A DNA stretch of 15,090 nt from Saccoglossus kowalevskii (taxonomy: Eukaryota > Hemichordata > Enteropneusta > Harrimaniidae), in contig NW_003124896.1 in assembly GCF_000003605.2 (NCBI RefSeq), positions 7,583-22,672 of the forward strand, written 5' to 3'. Below the pieces are notes generated by a model. That model had not been told where the DNA came from. It saw only the letters and a list, made by a program, of their open reading frames with translations, and made no database searches. Shown one piece after another: positions 1-9,127 of this stretch. The translations under genes were made by a program, and so were the position numbers. The stretch's first letter is position 1, and each line of letters begins with the position of its first letter.

Positions 1-270
1 CATTATTCAATTACGAACCATGCTATAATGACAAGTATCACATTAGTATTCTCTATGCACCAATTGTTGTTATTGACATTCAATTATGCACATCGATCGC
101 CCAATCATTAAACTCAATTATTCACCGCCAGATGAATACCCCAAAAATATCAACAATGTGTAACATCACATGTTTGTGGGTGACAATGTCCAGAATGACA
201 CCTTATTATCAATATCTTTCATAAAATATATGCCAACATTGTTTTATATCCGTATATTATTACCCACTAG
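1..270 (+). other. Intron of HAO-like gene A (window starts inside it)
   Basis: This is AT-rich sequence ending in a clean acceptor (tacccactag) just before the exon at 271. The preceding coding block of the family, which carries the catalytic histidine motif SNHG, is not found here in any + frame, so it must lie to the left of the window. No other feature is visible. Confidence 0.75.
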
Positions 271-429
271 ATTGAAATGTTACCGCATATCATAGCTGCT
301 GTGCGTGGCAGAATTGAGGTTTATGTGGATGGGGGCGTACGCACAGGCACTGATGTATTCAAGGCATTAGCAATGGGAGCCAGGGCTGTATTCATTGGTA
401 GACCAATCATATATGGACTTAAGTATGCA
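271..429 (+). CDS. 2-hydroxyacid oxidase (HAO/glycolate oxidase family) gene A, third-last exon
   Basis: This exon encodes 53 residues (IEMLPHII...GLKYA) of a peroxisomal-type FMN-dependent 2-hydroxyacid oxidase, which oxidises glycolate or other 2-hydroxy acids to 2-oxo acids and makes H2O2. It covers the last strands of the TIM barrel. Residues [14 protein letters not shown] (about 20-33) and [10 protein letters not shown] (about 36-45) match the family's FMN-phosphate binding signature, with the Asp-Gly-Gly, Arg and Gly-Arg-Pro positions intact. The exon is bounded by ...cactag and a perfect gtaagt donor and is phase 0 at both ends. The block starting I-E-x-L-P follows the family's ...PAT segment, which fits this boundary. 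Whether the enzyme is HAO1-like or HAO2-like cannot be told from this part. The family assignment is firm. Confidence 0.95.
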
Positions 430-903
430 GTAAGTGATACATTGAATTATTGACCGATGATGAGACACTGTACATTCGTGGTTGAATTATATGATTGGTG
501 AAATAATGAGAACTGCAATGAGTCATCCAATTGTAAAGCAATGTTTTATATAATGCATATTATAGTGTAAAGTTCGGTTGCATTCAGTCGATAAAAATCA
601 CTCCAGAACAGCGTTCCCGAAAACAAAATGTATATAATTATCGCGCACACAATGGGTGTGATAAACATTCTCTCTGTTCATATGCATTAACAAGTCATGG
701 GTCATGTAAGCTAAGAGGAAAATGTATATACAGAGAAATGAATGAATCATCGAGACACACAACACTTTGAGAAATAATGCATAACATAAGCTTAATTTGC
801 AAATTTTATCGGAATTACAGTTTAGAATTTAACAAGCCAAATTAATTGAGAAATCAGCTAAATACAAACTTACAATTGGATTGTACAATTCTTCCCATCG
901 AAG
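430..903 (+). other. Intron of gene A
   Basis: This 474-bp GT-AG intron runs from gtaagt to ...cgaag. It is AT-rich, and I see no repeat, RNA gene or secondary exon in it. Confidence 0.85.
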
Positions 904-973
904 GGTGAAGATGGTGTTAAGCAGGTTCTTCAAATACTGAAAGACGAGCTCATGAGAACTATGGCACTGTCAG
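904..973 (+). CDS. 2-hydroxyacid oxidase gene A, second-last exon
   Basis: The exon reads GEDGVKQVLQILKDELMRTM then ALS, with one further base, and is followed by gtaagc. It corresponds to the C-terminal helices of the family (the G-E-x-G-V-x-x-V-L-x-I-L-K-x-E-x-x-x-x-M-A-L-S-G pattern). It joins in phase 0 to the upstream exon, so that ...GLKYA is followed by GEDGV, and leaves in phase 1. The acceptor is unusual in having no strong pyrimidine tract (cttcccatcgaag), but the reading frame fixes it at the aag. Confidence 0.93.
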
Positions 974-1164
974 GTAAGCTCACATACTTGTGAAATATAA
1001 TAAAATTGCACTCAATACGAGTTCAGGTCTGCTAATAACACAACCATGTCACGACTGTCTGACTGTATTGTTATGTATTTGCTTGTGTGTTGCAGATGTT
1101 ATGTTATATGGTTTGTGCCTGATACTTCTGGTACATACATTTCCACCAAAATTGTTTTTTACAG

Positions 1165-1223
1165 GGTGTTCAAAGATCAGCGAAATCGAACCAAGTTACG
1201 TGGTACATCAATCATCATTTTGA
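1165..1223 (+). CDS. 2-hydroxyacid oxidase gene A, last exon and stop
   Basis: A strong acceptor (attgttttttacag) is followed by 59 bases that complete the split glycine codon and read CSKISEIEPSYVVHQSSF and a TGA stop. In the family this tail begins G-C-x-x-(V/I) and ends in a peroxisomal PTS1 tripeptide such as SKI or SKL. Here the last three residues are SSF, which is not a usual PTS1. This could mean altered localisation, a missed alternative last exon or beginning decay. The intron before it (974-1164) is a 191-bp GT-AG intron. Confidence 0.88.
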
Positions 1224-2933
1224 AAACATGGTGTGTAAGAGATTGAAACTTATACTCTTCAGAAATATGCTGCTTGGTATCGACATTTACATTGTAGTAG
1301 AGTCATGTTTATCCCAAATGTGTAGTTAGTATGGTATATGGTAAGGGAAAATACACTACATCGTCCGTTTATTTGGTTACGTTTTGGGAAAGTTATAAAT
1401 ACCATTTGTCAAACTACAATCTCTGACTGCAAAGTAAATACAAAAACAGTAAGGAGTTGTTTATATATACAGTAAGTTCTGGTCTTGACAGTAATGTCTG
1501 CAAGATGAGTGGAATTTTATAGCGAGGTGTTTTTATGTCTTGTATATTCTCAAAAAACAAAGAAAATTCAAAAAGTGTCATTTTATTTTAAGCAGTATCC
1601 ATGTTAACTGTTTCTATCAAAGTGGATTTAGTTTTTATAACAGTGCCACAAAATGTCGGTAATCCTAGCTACAAGTTGTTATTGGGACGAATGACATGGG
1701 TTATTGATGTACAACTGAAAGGAAAACATTTTCATCCTATTTTTGTGACCAGAAATAACAAAATTTGAACAGAATATTATGGGAAATTTATCTATTTACA
1801 TGTCTAACATGCTGCGTACTCGTTTCCAAACATGAAAATTGGTCAAGGAATGGCAGATAACTGACAAAAATATAAATTATCACAATTTTGACACCCAAAC
1901 TACGCGTAACATGCACGAGCCCATGTGTAAATTTGTGTAATACACTTCAGTAGCAAATGTTATGGAAATCGTTCAAAAGAGCTCTGAGCACCAGGTACAT
2001 ACAAACATATTGTGGAAGTCAATCAAGTAGTCTCAGTTTAACCGGGTACTCATGAAATTCTTTCATGTATTCACAAATTCAACCGTAACATTATTTGAAA
2101 AAAACAATGTAAAATCAAAGGGACACATTATTGTGTTGCCAAATAGACTCAGTTTAAATTAGAATTATATGAAATGACATAACAAATAAATACTAAAATG
2201 ATTACAAAGAATGCTAATGGTCTGTATATCTCATCATAAAGATCAAAACAATTACATTGTACTCAGATGATTGGTTCAACGTGAGAAAGACATTGTTGAA
2301 GTATTTATTTAAAATCGGTTGAAAATTTTTTACATACTATGTTTGCTGGGGAAAAGGGCATTAAAGTGCCATGGTCTATATGGGTTTCAGGACAACGTAT
2401 ACAGCATATGTTAAATACATTCTTAGATTACTTAAAATTCAAAGGCATGCAACATCCTATGTGTTATATGTATAAATCATTTGTTTATCAAAGCGTTACA
2501 TATTATTATACAATAAATACCTCGCAATGGTAAAATTTGAAAACTGTTAAAGAAACCTAAATAATACACATGATAAATGTATTTAAAGATGACCTATTTT
2601 TTGCATATCAAAATTAAGAAATTTTTCATAAATTGTTCAACGTCATTGACAATAGCGATTGACTAATTATTGACTAATTATTATGCAAAATAGGTAAGAA
2701 TATGCACTGATTTATATCGGAAAGTAATCAACTCTGTGCATCCATATATATAAAGTTGTATTGAAATGCAATGATTGAGAGATAGTATACGATGTAAATG
2801 TGTGTTAGCACAAGGCCTGCCTTAAGTTGATTCCGTTGTTCGTATTCAAAAACTAGTAGTCTTTGAATACAATTAAGAAACAAAGTTGAAAAGATAAAAG
2901 CCATGTTTAAACCATGTAGAAAATTTGTTTCAG
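1224..2933. other. AT-rich intergenic sequence, no gene recognised
   Basis: This holds the 3' flank of gene A followed by low-complexity AT-rich DNA. Open frames here are under 70 codons, with compositions unlike coding sequence. An AATAAA occurs at 2185-2190, but it is too far from the stop at 1223 to assign as the gene A poly(A) signal. A short tandem of ttgactaatta occurs near 2660-2682. Confidence 0.5.
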
Positions 2934-3044
2934 CGGTGGGCTTTTCTTGAAAATGTGTTTCAAGAGATTGGTTTCGAGGAATTTGGTGGTCTCCCGAATC
3001 GCACCAGAAATGAACTGCCAAGTTTGTGTTTTTTAGTAATCAAG
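2934..3044 (+). CDS. Possible orphan exon of unknown product
   Basis: An open 111-bp block has a good acceptor (aatttgtttcag) on its left and an aag|gtattt donor on its right, and is phase 0 at both ends. It would encode 37 residues beginning RWAFLENVFQEIGFEEFGGL. The composition looks more protein-like than neighbouring frames, and the FLENVFQEIGFEEF stretch faintly recalls the region of LINE reverse transcriptases with a W-x-F-L...GFG pattern. I recognise no family with confidence, and no partner exon is visible nearby. It may be a chance frame or a transposon scrap. Confidence 0.18.
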
Positions 3045-4027
3045 GTATTTAAGTACTGTGTATGTATAACATATTGTCATAGCATGCATTTACACTGTCA
3101 AAAAAAAAAGAACGGATATATTTTCATAGACTGCAACTGCTTGGGCATCTACATTTTGCAGATGAGTTTATGATAGGATATCGGCACGATGTATGGTTTC
3201 TCATTCTTTAAATATACGTCGATATCGAAGTCACGACTTATTTTAATTCAGTTCAGTTGACAAAAATCCACGGACCAGGAAATACGAGAAATATAAAGCC
3301 TAACAACATTATTGTGGATGACATGGCAGGATGGGTGGTTATCTAGACAAATATATATATACCTAGTTGCATGTTGATGATATGTTCTATAGTTTGAAAT
3401 TGCGATTGACCTTGCCTTGTGTTACGCCGATCGGCTTATTTCCGCTTTGTTTGAATGTTTCATCCAAGCATAGAGGTATTATATACCCTTATGGTCATAC
3501 TAACTGCGTCACAGCTAGTGACCTCTGGGATATTCGATTTTCAATGAGGTGACTATTCAGTTTGTCATGGTAACATACCAATACGTCATATAAACAACGC
3601 AGACAATTATGGAGATGTTCGACCTCATAGGTATGATAGTTAGCTATTAAATAATATTGCATCATGGAAGTTTGAGATATATTGCCGTAATTTATACCAA
3701 TTTTCACGTTTGACCAATGCATTGTGTATTGTCGTACAAATTCCCTTCGGGAACTTTCAGTCAGTAACGTTCTTGGTTTTGAACACGATGCTACCTCTAA
3801 GTTTTCTGGCTTTTTATGTGTTCCGTGATGTAAGTGGATCTACCCGGGAAGTTCTACAAGCTACTAAGAATGAACATATACTAACTGTAATTGATTGGTA
3901 TTGTGTTCGACTGAGTGCATCGTATGGTATACAACTACAGTGCGTCTGACTGCGTTCTACATCACCATCGCCGCCACTGTTGACGAAGACTCGCTGGAAA
4001 ATAAATCGTTACCGTGCAAAGTTTCAC
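3045..4027. other. Intergenic sequence, no gene recognised
   Basis: This is AT-rich with an A10 run near 3101 and a short (AT)n run near 3350. Open frames of 60-80 codons on both strands have no recognisable domain. A GCCGCCACTG near 3970 resembles the right terminus of the MITE-like element at 7405-7533, but no matching left end was found. Confidence 0.45.
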
Positions 4028-4170
4028 CAAGTTTGAAGAAGCTGCGTTGATAGAACCGTGTCCGATTGTCAGTATTATTTGCGTCCGTTGCGGTTAGTTA
4101 TGTTTATCTGTTTCATAATTATATGCATGCATGCTTCTATGTTAGGACATCATCTATATTACTGATTTAG
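4028..4170 (+). repeat. Diverged direct repeat, copy 1
   Basis: This 143-bp segment is homologous, by eye at roughly four bases in five, to 6162-6301 in the same orientation. Shared blocks include caagtttgaagaa, ccgtgtccgat, ccgttgcggtta, tatgcatgca and atctatattactgat. Its position, on the far side of the gypsy remnant from its partner, would suit LTR remains. A dispersed repeat unrelated to the gypsy element is equally possible. Confidence 0.75.
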
Positions 4171-4977
4171 GTGTGTCCTTTATTTCATTGTAAGAATATA
4201 AAGCAATCTACCACCCTTTGTAACGGGTCAGGCATTTCCATTCTCTCGTGTCGAATACTGTACGTTGTTTAAACTATACTATGTTGTGTGTACTTCTTTA
4301 TATCGCATATCATATATACAGATGTTTTATGTTTCAAAATATCAAGAAAACCCAGTTCACAGGGGTTTTATAGGTGTTGTTTATTTGGTACAATTTCAAA
4401 GCTTTTGTTTACACTAATTTGGAGCATGTGATAGTTTACATGTCGTAGTCAGTGATTATTACAGCTTTACATCAGCCCCTCTATCCCCGGTCTGAAAAAG
4501 AATTGCAATATATTTTAGTATGTCTGTGTATGCGGATGTGTAGTCAGACATATAATATTCAAAAAACAAGGAAGTTATCTGGAAATGTTTTGTTGACGTA
4601 GTAATTTATTTAATATTAAAATACGATTACACTAACTTGAAACAGGTTGTTTTAACCACCAAACAGAATTAGATCACACTGTACATCTTGGGGGCACTTT
4701 ACACACAATTATACGCGCGATTAACACACAACATACCTTTTCTTTTCCAGACACAAATGTCTCAGGTATCAGTTTAAGTTTAAGCATACAGGAGTTCACT
4801 TTAACAGTTTCAAAACAGAATAAACAATAAAAGTTCCAAACTTCAAAATACAGCATTAAACAAAACTACAAGTAATGCCTTGTAACTTGGGCAAGAGACA
4901 CTACCCTTTAAACCCCATACTGGCAAGACGGGAATTATTCTTACCCATATGTCATTACCAGTTCTTTTCCAAGTAAC
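4171..4977. other. No gene recognised; possible 3' region of the gypsy element
   Basis: This is AT-rich DNA between repeat copy 1 and the end of the gypsy pol frame. If the direct repeats are LTR remains, this would be the element's 3' part, since the element is on the - strand. No polypurine tract or LTR ends could be identified. Confidence 0.35.
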
Positions 4978-5350
4978 TTAATCCTCTAAGTACCTTGGTG
5001 CATGAATAGTGCGTTGCGGTCTAAAGTTGGGTAAAACATTTGGTGTCCCTGGAATATTTAAAAATTCAGATTGAGGGGGTTCATCTAACTGACTATCCTC
5101 AGGCATATCACTATCAAGCACTTTGACAAGTTCTATATCAACACTTGTTTCATCAAGAAATATCTCACATGAGAAGTATTTCGTTTATATCTAACCCCTT
5201 GCGGTGACTCCACAGTGACTTGATCACCATATTTATTTACCACATTGTATGTTTCCTCGTTTCTGTTGTAGTAACACTGTTTCACCTGTTTGAATATCAC
5301 TCTCACGTGCATGTCTAGGAAAGTCTGCATTGACCTTCACCTTTTGTTTC
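4978..5350 (-). pseudogene. Gypsy integrase C-terminal region and polyprotein tail, broken
   Basis: On the - strand three overlapping frames carry successive parts of the end of a gypsy pol product. The upstream part shows VNADFPRHARESDIQTGE, which precedes the integrase C-terminal domain. A second frame has VVNKYGDQVTVESPQGVRYK, typical of the SH3-like DNA-binding C-terminus. A third has an acidic, proline-rich tail containing PRYLED just before a TAA at 4978-4980. The frame therefore changes at least twice within about 350 bp. This is decay, as expected of an old copy. Confidence 0.8.
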
Positions 5351-5365
5351 ATTTCACTAACTCTG

Positions 5366-5680
5366 TCACGTACAGCTCCTGTCTTTGTTTAATGTTAGTT
5401 CCTTTTCTTCTAGACGTTTTAACACTTCAACTAATTTTTGTTCATGTTCTTTCTGGTCACGACCATGTACTATCATATCATCTGCTATGTTATGAGATCC
5501 ATCACACCCAGCTATTGCTTGCTGTATAATGTAATGGTTCAGGAGCGGAGCTAATACCAATTTGTAATCTCTTGTAATTAAAAGGTCCCTGTGTGTCACA
5601 AAAGTAGTGTTATCTCTGGACTCTTCTGATAGCTCAATTTGGTGAAATCCCCGTTTCAAGTCTAACTTGTTGTACACCAT
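5366..5680 (-). pseudogene. Gypsy reverse transcriptase fragment
   Basis: The 104-codon frame holds the RT block KLDLKRGFHQIELSEESRD near its start and the catalytic Asp-Asp block in NIADDMIVHGRD near residues 63-74, followed by EHEQKLVEVLKRLEEKELTL, a palm-to-thumb segment. The middle (about residues 33-50) does not match the family. There, the GISSAPE motif is found in another frame, so two compensating indels interrupt the domain. The frame is shorter than an RT domain and stops directly against the integrase remnant, showing the internal deletion. Confidence 0.9.
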
Positions 5681-5712
5681 CTGTACGTATTAGTTCTTCA
5701 GAATCTGCAAAA

Positions 5713-5898
5713 TTACAATCCTGGGCTTAGCTTAACAAATTGATCAACCGTTTCTGTTTCCTCTTGTTTTAATTGACGGAAATATCCATAATTGCCAGGT
5801 AGATCAAAGGTTAGTCTATTATTACCATCCTCGTCGCCAATTGAACTATCCCCGTCTTCAATAAAACAGTGGATGGTCTGGATTAAATACACAGACAC
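5713..5898 (-). pseudogene. Gypsy gag capsid fragment
   Basis: The end of this 61-codon frame, from about residue 31, reads FDLPGNYGYFRQLKQEETET followed by VDQFV. This matches the gag capsid pattern F-R-Q-x-x-Q-E-x-E-T-x-D-Q-F of gypsy elements. The first 30 residues are not recognised. Its place just upstream (on the - strand) of the RT fragment supports the call. The frame ends soon after VDQFV, so this is a scrap. Confidence 0.65.
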
Positions 5899-6161
5899 AA
5901 CAGATTGAACTCAGATCTGGCCTGCCATCTTGGATGTCATGATCTCCGTTTATTAGTACTTCCGGGTTAACACATAATAAGGCTCTTTAGCTCAATAACG
6001 TTAATGTACTAATGTGAACTCACGGATGGATTGAATTATACACTACAGTAGTTTGTGTTTGCGTTTGTCTTATCAAGGCTGTGACGACTTCCATTTAACT
6101 AACACCTGCCTACCTCAAGAAATATATGTTTTTTGTGTTTTTTTATGAAACTCGTTTTCGT

Positions 6162-6301
6162 CAAGTTTGAAGAAACTGCGTAGATAGAGCCGTGTCCGAT
6201 GCCAGCATTATTTGCAACCGTTGCGGTTATTTTTTTGTTTGTTTCGTAATTCTATGCATGCAAGCTTATGTGATAGACAATAATCTATATTACTGATATA
6301 G
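6162..6301 (+). repeat. Diverged direct repeat, copy 2
   Basis: This is the partner of 4028-4170, in the same orientation about 2.1 kb away. The shared core runs from caagtttgaagaaactgcg to atctatattactgatatag with a few small indels. The gypsy remnant lies between the copies. Confidence 0.75.
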
Positions 6302-6462
6302 TAGACTGGCAAAGTCGGGACTTCTTTTTTGTTTTACATAAAAAATATAATTAATTATCAATTTAGCCGTTTTAGCGTGATCACGAAAACTAATGTGACC
6401 GCGAAAGAAATCTCGACTGGACGTATCTGCAGGCGACTTCTTGCGTCGGGGTCAAAACCGGA

Positions 6463-7103
6463 GCATTTTGCACCCCTATTCCACAACTTTGCACTCCAGT
6501 ACCACAATTTGCTCCGTTATTCCACCGCTTGGCATTCTGGTTTCCCACTTGTCACTGCTATTCCACCACTTTGCTCTCTAGTTTCTCACTTTGCTCTACT
6601 ATTCCAGTACTTTGCACTCTAGTTTCCCACTTTGCTCTACTATTCCAGTACTTCGCACTCTAGTTTCTCACTTTGCTCCACTATTCCAGTACTTCGCACT
6701 CTAGTTTCTCACTTTGCTCTACTATTCCAGTACTTCGCACTCTAGTTTCTCACTTTGCTCCACTATTCCAGTACTTCGCACTCTAGTTTCCCACTTTGCC
6801 TCACTATTCCATTACTTTTCACGCTAGTTTCGCTTTTTGCATCACTATTCCACTACATTGCACTCCAGTACCACAATTTGCTCCGTTATTCCACCGCTTG
6901 GCATTCTGGTTTCGCACTTGTCACTGCTATTCCACCACTTTGCACTCTAGTTTCCCACTTTGCTCCACTATTCCAGTACTTTGCACTCTAGTTTCTCACT
7001 TTGCTCCACTATTCCAGTACTTCGCACTCTAGTTTCCCACTTTGCTCCACTATTCCATTACTTTTCACGCTAGTTTCGCTTTTTGCACCACTATTCCACT
7101 ACA
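6463..7103 (+). repeat. 41-bp minisatellite, about 15-16 units, with higher-order structure
   Basis: Units of 41 bp built from ctttgctcYactattccag plus a related half, ttYgcactctagtttYYcac, repeat without spacers. Each unit looks like a dimer of 21- and 20-bp halves. Rare variants recur at whole multiples of 41: the variant with accacaatttgctccgtta occurs at about 6501 and 6870 (369 = 9 x 41), and the variant with attacttttcacgctag occurs at 6811 and 7057 (246 = 6 x 41). The array is thus a partial duplication of a longer block, with about three extra units in the first copy. The unit lacks stops in several + frames, which explains the 78-97 codon open frames here. These are artefacts, not genes. 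Confidence 0.97.
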
Positions 7104-7399
7104 TATATCCAATTTTGAACTATGTAGAAAACAACGACAACGACAATTATTAATATTAGAATATAGGCTTTTGTAAGCATCTTGATAATTAGAACTGTTA
7201 ACTACCTGAAATTATTGATTAGTTTCATGCTGAATGTAACTAATGTCATTAATTAGAGTCTATGGATGTAATTCCCCCTCGTGCATATGTTGACATATTT
7301 GACTATCCGTGCATGTTGTTTAAAACCTCGTTTAAAGCACAGAGAATTCATGAATGGGGATCTAAAACAGTCCATGCTAGTGGATGGTAGGTTATCAAC
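7104..7399. other. No gene recognised
   Basis: This is ordinary AT-rich sequence between the minisatellite and the MITE-like element. A short acaacgacaacgacaa run lies at 7130-7145. Confidence 0.5.
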
Positions 7400-7404
7400 A
7401 TCAT

Positions 7405-7533
7405 CAGAGGCGGCGGCACGAAACTTTTGGGGGAAGGTTTCAGCTTGATTGGTTTGGGTACGGTGGAGAGCAATGCCCCCAAACCTTTTCCTGGGGAGCG
7501 GCCGCCCTTCCTGCCCCGGTGAAGCCGCCACTG
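7405..7533. mobile_element. MITE-like element (129 bp) with inverted termini and 5-bp target duplication
   Basis: A GC-rich island in AT-rich DNA has ends that are inverted copies: the left end reads CAGAGGCGGCGGCACG, and the right end, on the other strand, reads CAGTGGCGGCTTCACC. Both ends are flanked by ATCAT (7400-7404 and 7534-7538), a candidate 5-bp target site duplication. The interior has no transposase frame; open frames across it do not look coding. The CAGNGG ends recall hAT-type elements, but those usually make 8-bp duplications, so the superfamily is left open. Confidence 0.75.
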
Positions 7534-7538
7534 ATCAT

Positions 7539-8984
7539 AGCAACTAGTAACGTAGTAAGTAGATTAAAAATAACACAGGCATCTATTTGTGTGTTCTCTT
7601 CTGTTCAGCTATACATCTTATGATTTGAATTAAAGCAATAATAATAATATAGCAGGGGGGTAAATCATATGTTAAATTAAGTTAGCAAATGAAATACACG
7701 CCATAAATACGCGTCGGTACATGTTTAACCGGGTCGTATATTCGGTATTATTGATTTGTATCTGAATACATGTTTTAGATTTCTAAGGAATGATGTATGT
7801 GTGTGTTCTGTTCTGTTTTATAATTATGCCCGAGATTATGAAATGGCGAGAAAGATTGCTAAAGGATGAAGAAACGGATTTTCGAGAAAAAGTGAACTAA
7901 TGTCGAACTGTGATGGTGAAATCTGAAGAAGTACCATTCATATTTACATTATTGTAAAGTTGTTAGTAAATTATGATGCTGTTCACCTTTGCAAATTGTT
8001 TACGTTAGAATGAATTTTTACTAGATACTAGTCGAATTCCTAAAAAGGTATTTCTATACTCCAAGAAATGCATTTTTCCATAATATTGGTTGAATAAAAA
8101 GTATCTCCTATACTGCCCATGTTCATTCAAATTATACTTTTGCATAATACTGGCTGAACACAGGGTTTTTCAAAAAAAGTAATATCACACATAATGTTCT
8201 TGTTCATTTAAATAAATGGGGTGTATATTTGCATATTTCTGTCTGAATCCATTATGCGTCCATTATACTAGAAATGTATTTCTACTTATTCTAGTTAAAT
8301 ACTTGTTGAATATAGGACGAATCCATCCATTCACTACTCAAGTCCGCATAAATAAAAAAAATATGTATTTTTGACAAATCCGGCTAAATACAGGAGGTAC
8401 TCGTACTGTATAAAAATAGTGCGTATGCTTGTTAATTCATTATTTATTGTATTTACGAAGAATACATTCGAGAAAAAATTGTTGTTAAGCTTCAATTCTA
8501 CCTGAATACAAGCAAATACAAATACAGTGTATATTGTAAATACAGTGTCCACACAAATACAGTGTGTATTTAAAGGTATTCACACAGGAATTAACACGCA
8601 TTGTTCCTGACGCAAATCTCATACCCGTTTAACATTTGTAAACATACTATTTTTGGAAGTAACTGGAAACGAGGTTACAATACTGGATTGTTGACCTGTA
8701 AATGATGATCACAAACACAACGCTCTCCAATATCTACCAATAAATTAGTATGTATAATTTTATGTATATATTGTGATATAAATATTGATTATGAATACTT
8801 CTAGGATGAACATCTAGACTCAATGTATAGTTTACCGTGATGATAAATATCGATTTGTCACTAGCAAGTCGTTATAAACATATTTATATGTCACTATCTA
8901 CATATTGTATTTGTTGCCACGCAATTTAAATAAATGTGCTTATCTCAAATATTATTTTGTTCCAGGTGTGTGGTACGATTCAAA
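7539..8984. other. Upstream region of gene B; degenerate AT-rich repeats, no other gene seen
   Basis: Between about 8070 and 8250, loose copies of a motif like tttgcataatactggctgaa recur at uneven spacings (near 8078, 8140 and 8230), so an eroded repeat is likely. Shortly before the gene B start, ttgttccag at 8956-8964 looks like a splice acceptor, which would place part of the 5' UTR in an upstream exon that I cannot locate. No core promoter can be assigned. Confidence 0.45.
8520..8565 (+). repeat. Three short direct repeats of aaatacagtgt
   Basis: Exact copies of the 11-mer aaatacagtgt begin at 8520, 8538 and 8555, so they are spaced 18 and 17 bp apart. The last is followed by gtattt, giving a small imperfect palindrome. 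This is either a tiny tandem array or a cluster of binding sites; nothing decides which. Confidence 0.7.
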
Positions 8985-9127
8985 ATGGCCTCAACAGAAG
9001 CGCTAGTTTGCCTTGACGACTATGAAAAATATGCGAAAGATCATATGGAACAGAAACTTTTGGGGTATTTTATTGAAGGTACCGATGCAGAAATTACTCT
9101 GAAAGAAAATAGTACTGCATTTTCCAG
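8985..9127 (+). CDS. 2-hydroxyacid oxidase (HAO/glycolate oxidase family) gene B, first coding exon
   Basis: The exon encodes 47 residues (MASTEALVCLDDYEKYAKDH...) plus two bases, ending at a perfect gtgagt donor. The N-terminal helix and the GYFIEGTDAEITLKENSTAF block match the family's (D/G)-Y-(Y/F)-x-x-G-x-x-x-E-x-T-L-x-x-N-x-x-A-F pattern. Tyr28 here corresponds to the active-site Tyr24/26 of plant and human enzymes. The start at 8985 is chosen because it sits in a good context (caaaatgg), just after a likely acceptor ttgttccag at 8956-8964, and gives the usual family N-terminus. An in-frame ATG at 8934 would add 17 unusual residues. The gene lies head to tail with gene A, 7.8 kb downstream of its stop. 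Confidence 0.92.

Larger units (their letters stand above)
4978..5898 (-). mobile_element. Ty3/gypsy retrotransposon remnant, internally deleted and frame-broken
   Basis: Reading the - strand, pieces of gag, reverse transcriptase, the integrase C-terminal region and the polyprotein tail follow one another in the normal gag-pol order. RNase H and the integrase core are missing: the junction between RT and integrase lies around 5331-5366. Several frame changes break each part, so no functional product is possible. The type resembles the widespread invertebrate gypsy elements often annotated as K02A2.6-like. Neighbouring 140-bp direct repeats may be LTR remains. Confidence 0.85.

Noticed and set aside
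1046-1246. 66-codon + strand frame overlapping the last exon of gene A
   Set aside because: It is in a different frame from the HAO tail and spans intron sequence.
3495-3949. 75- and 79-codon frames on the two strands
   Set aside because: There are no domains, no splice context and no coding-like composition. Such lengths are expected by chance in this window.
6329-7032. Open frames of 78-97 codons with repeated HFAPLFQYFAL-like peptides
   Set aside because: They are translations of the 41-bp minisatellite. Because 41 is not a multiple of 3, the same peptide appears in several frames, which shows it is a DNA-level repeat and not a repeat protein.
6463-7103. CRISPR array
   Set aside because: The units are contiguous tandem repeats without unique spacers, and the DNA is eukaryotic.
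7253-7531. 92-codon - strand frame across the GC-rich island
   Set aside because: It runs through the MITE-like element and its flank. The composition follows the GC-rich repeat and no domain is present.
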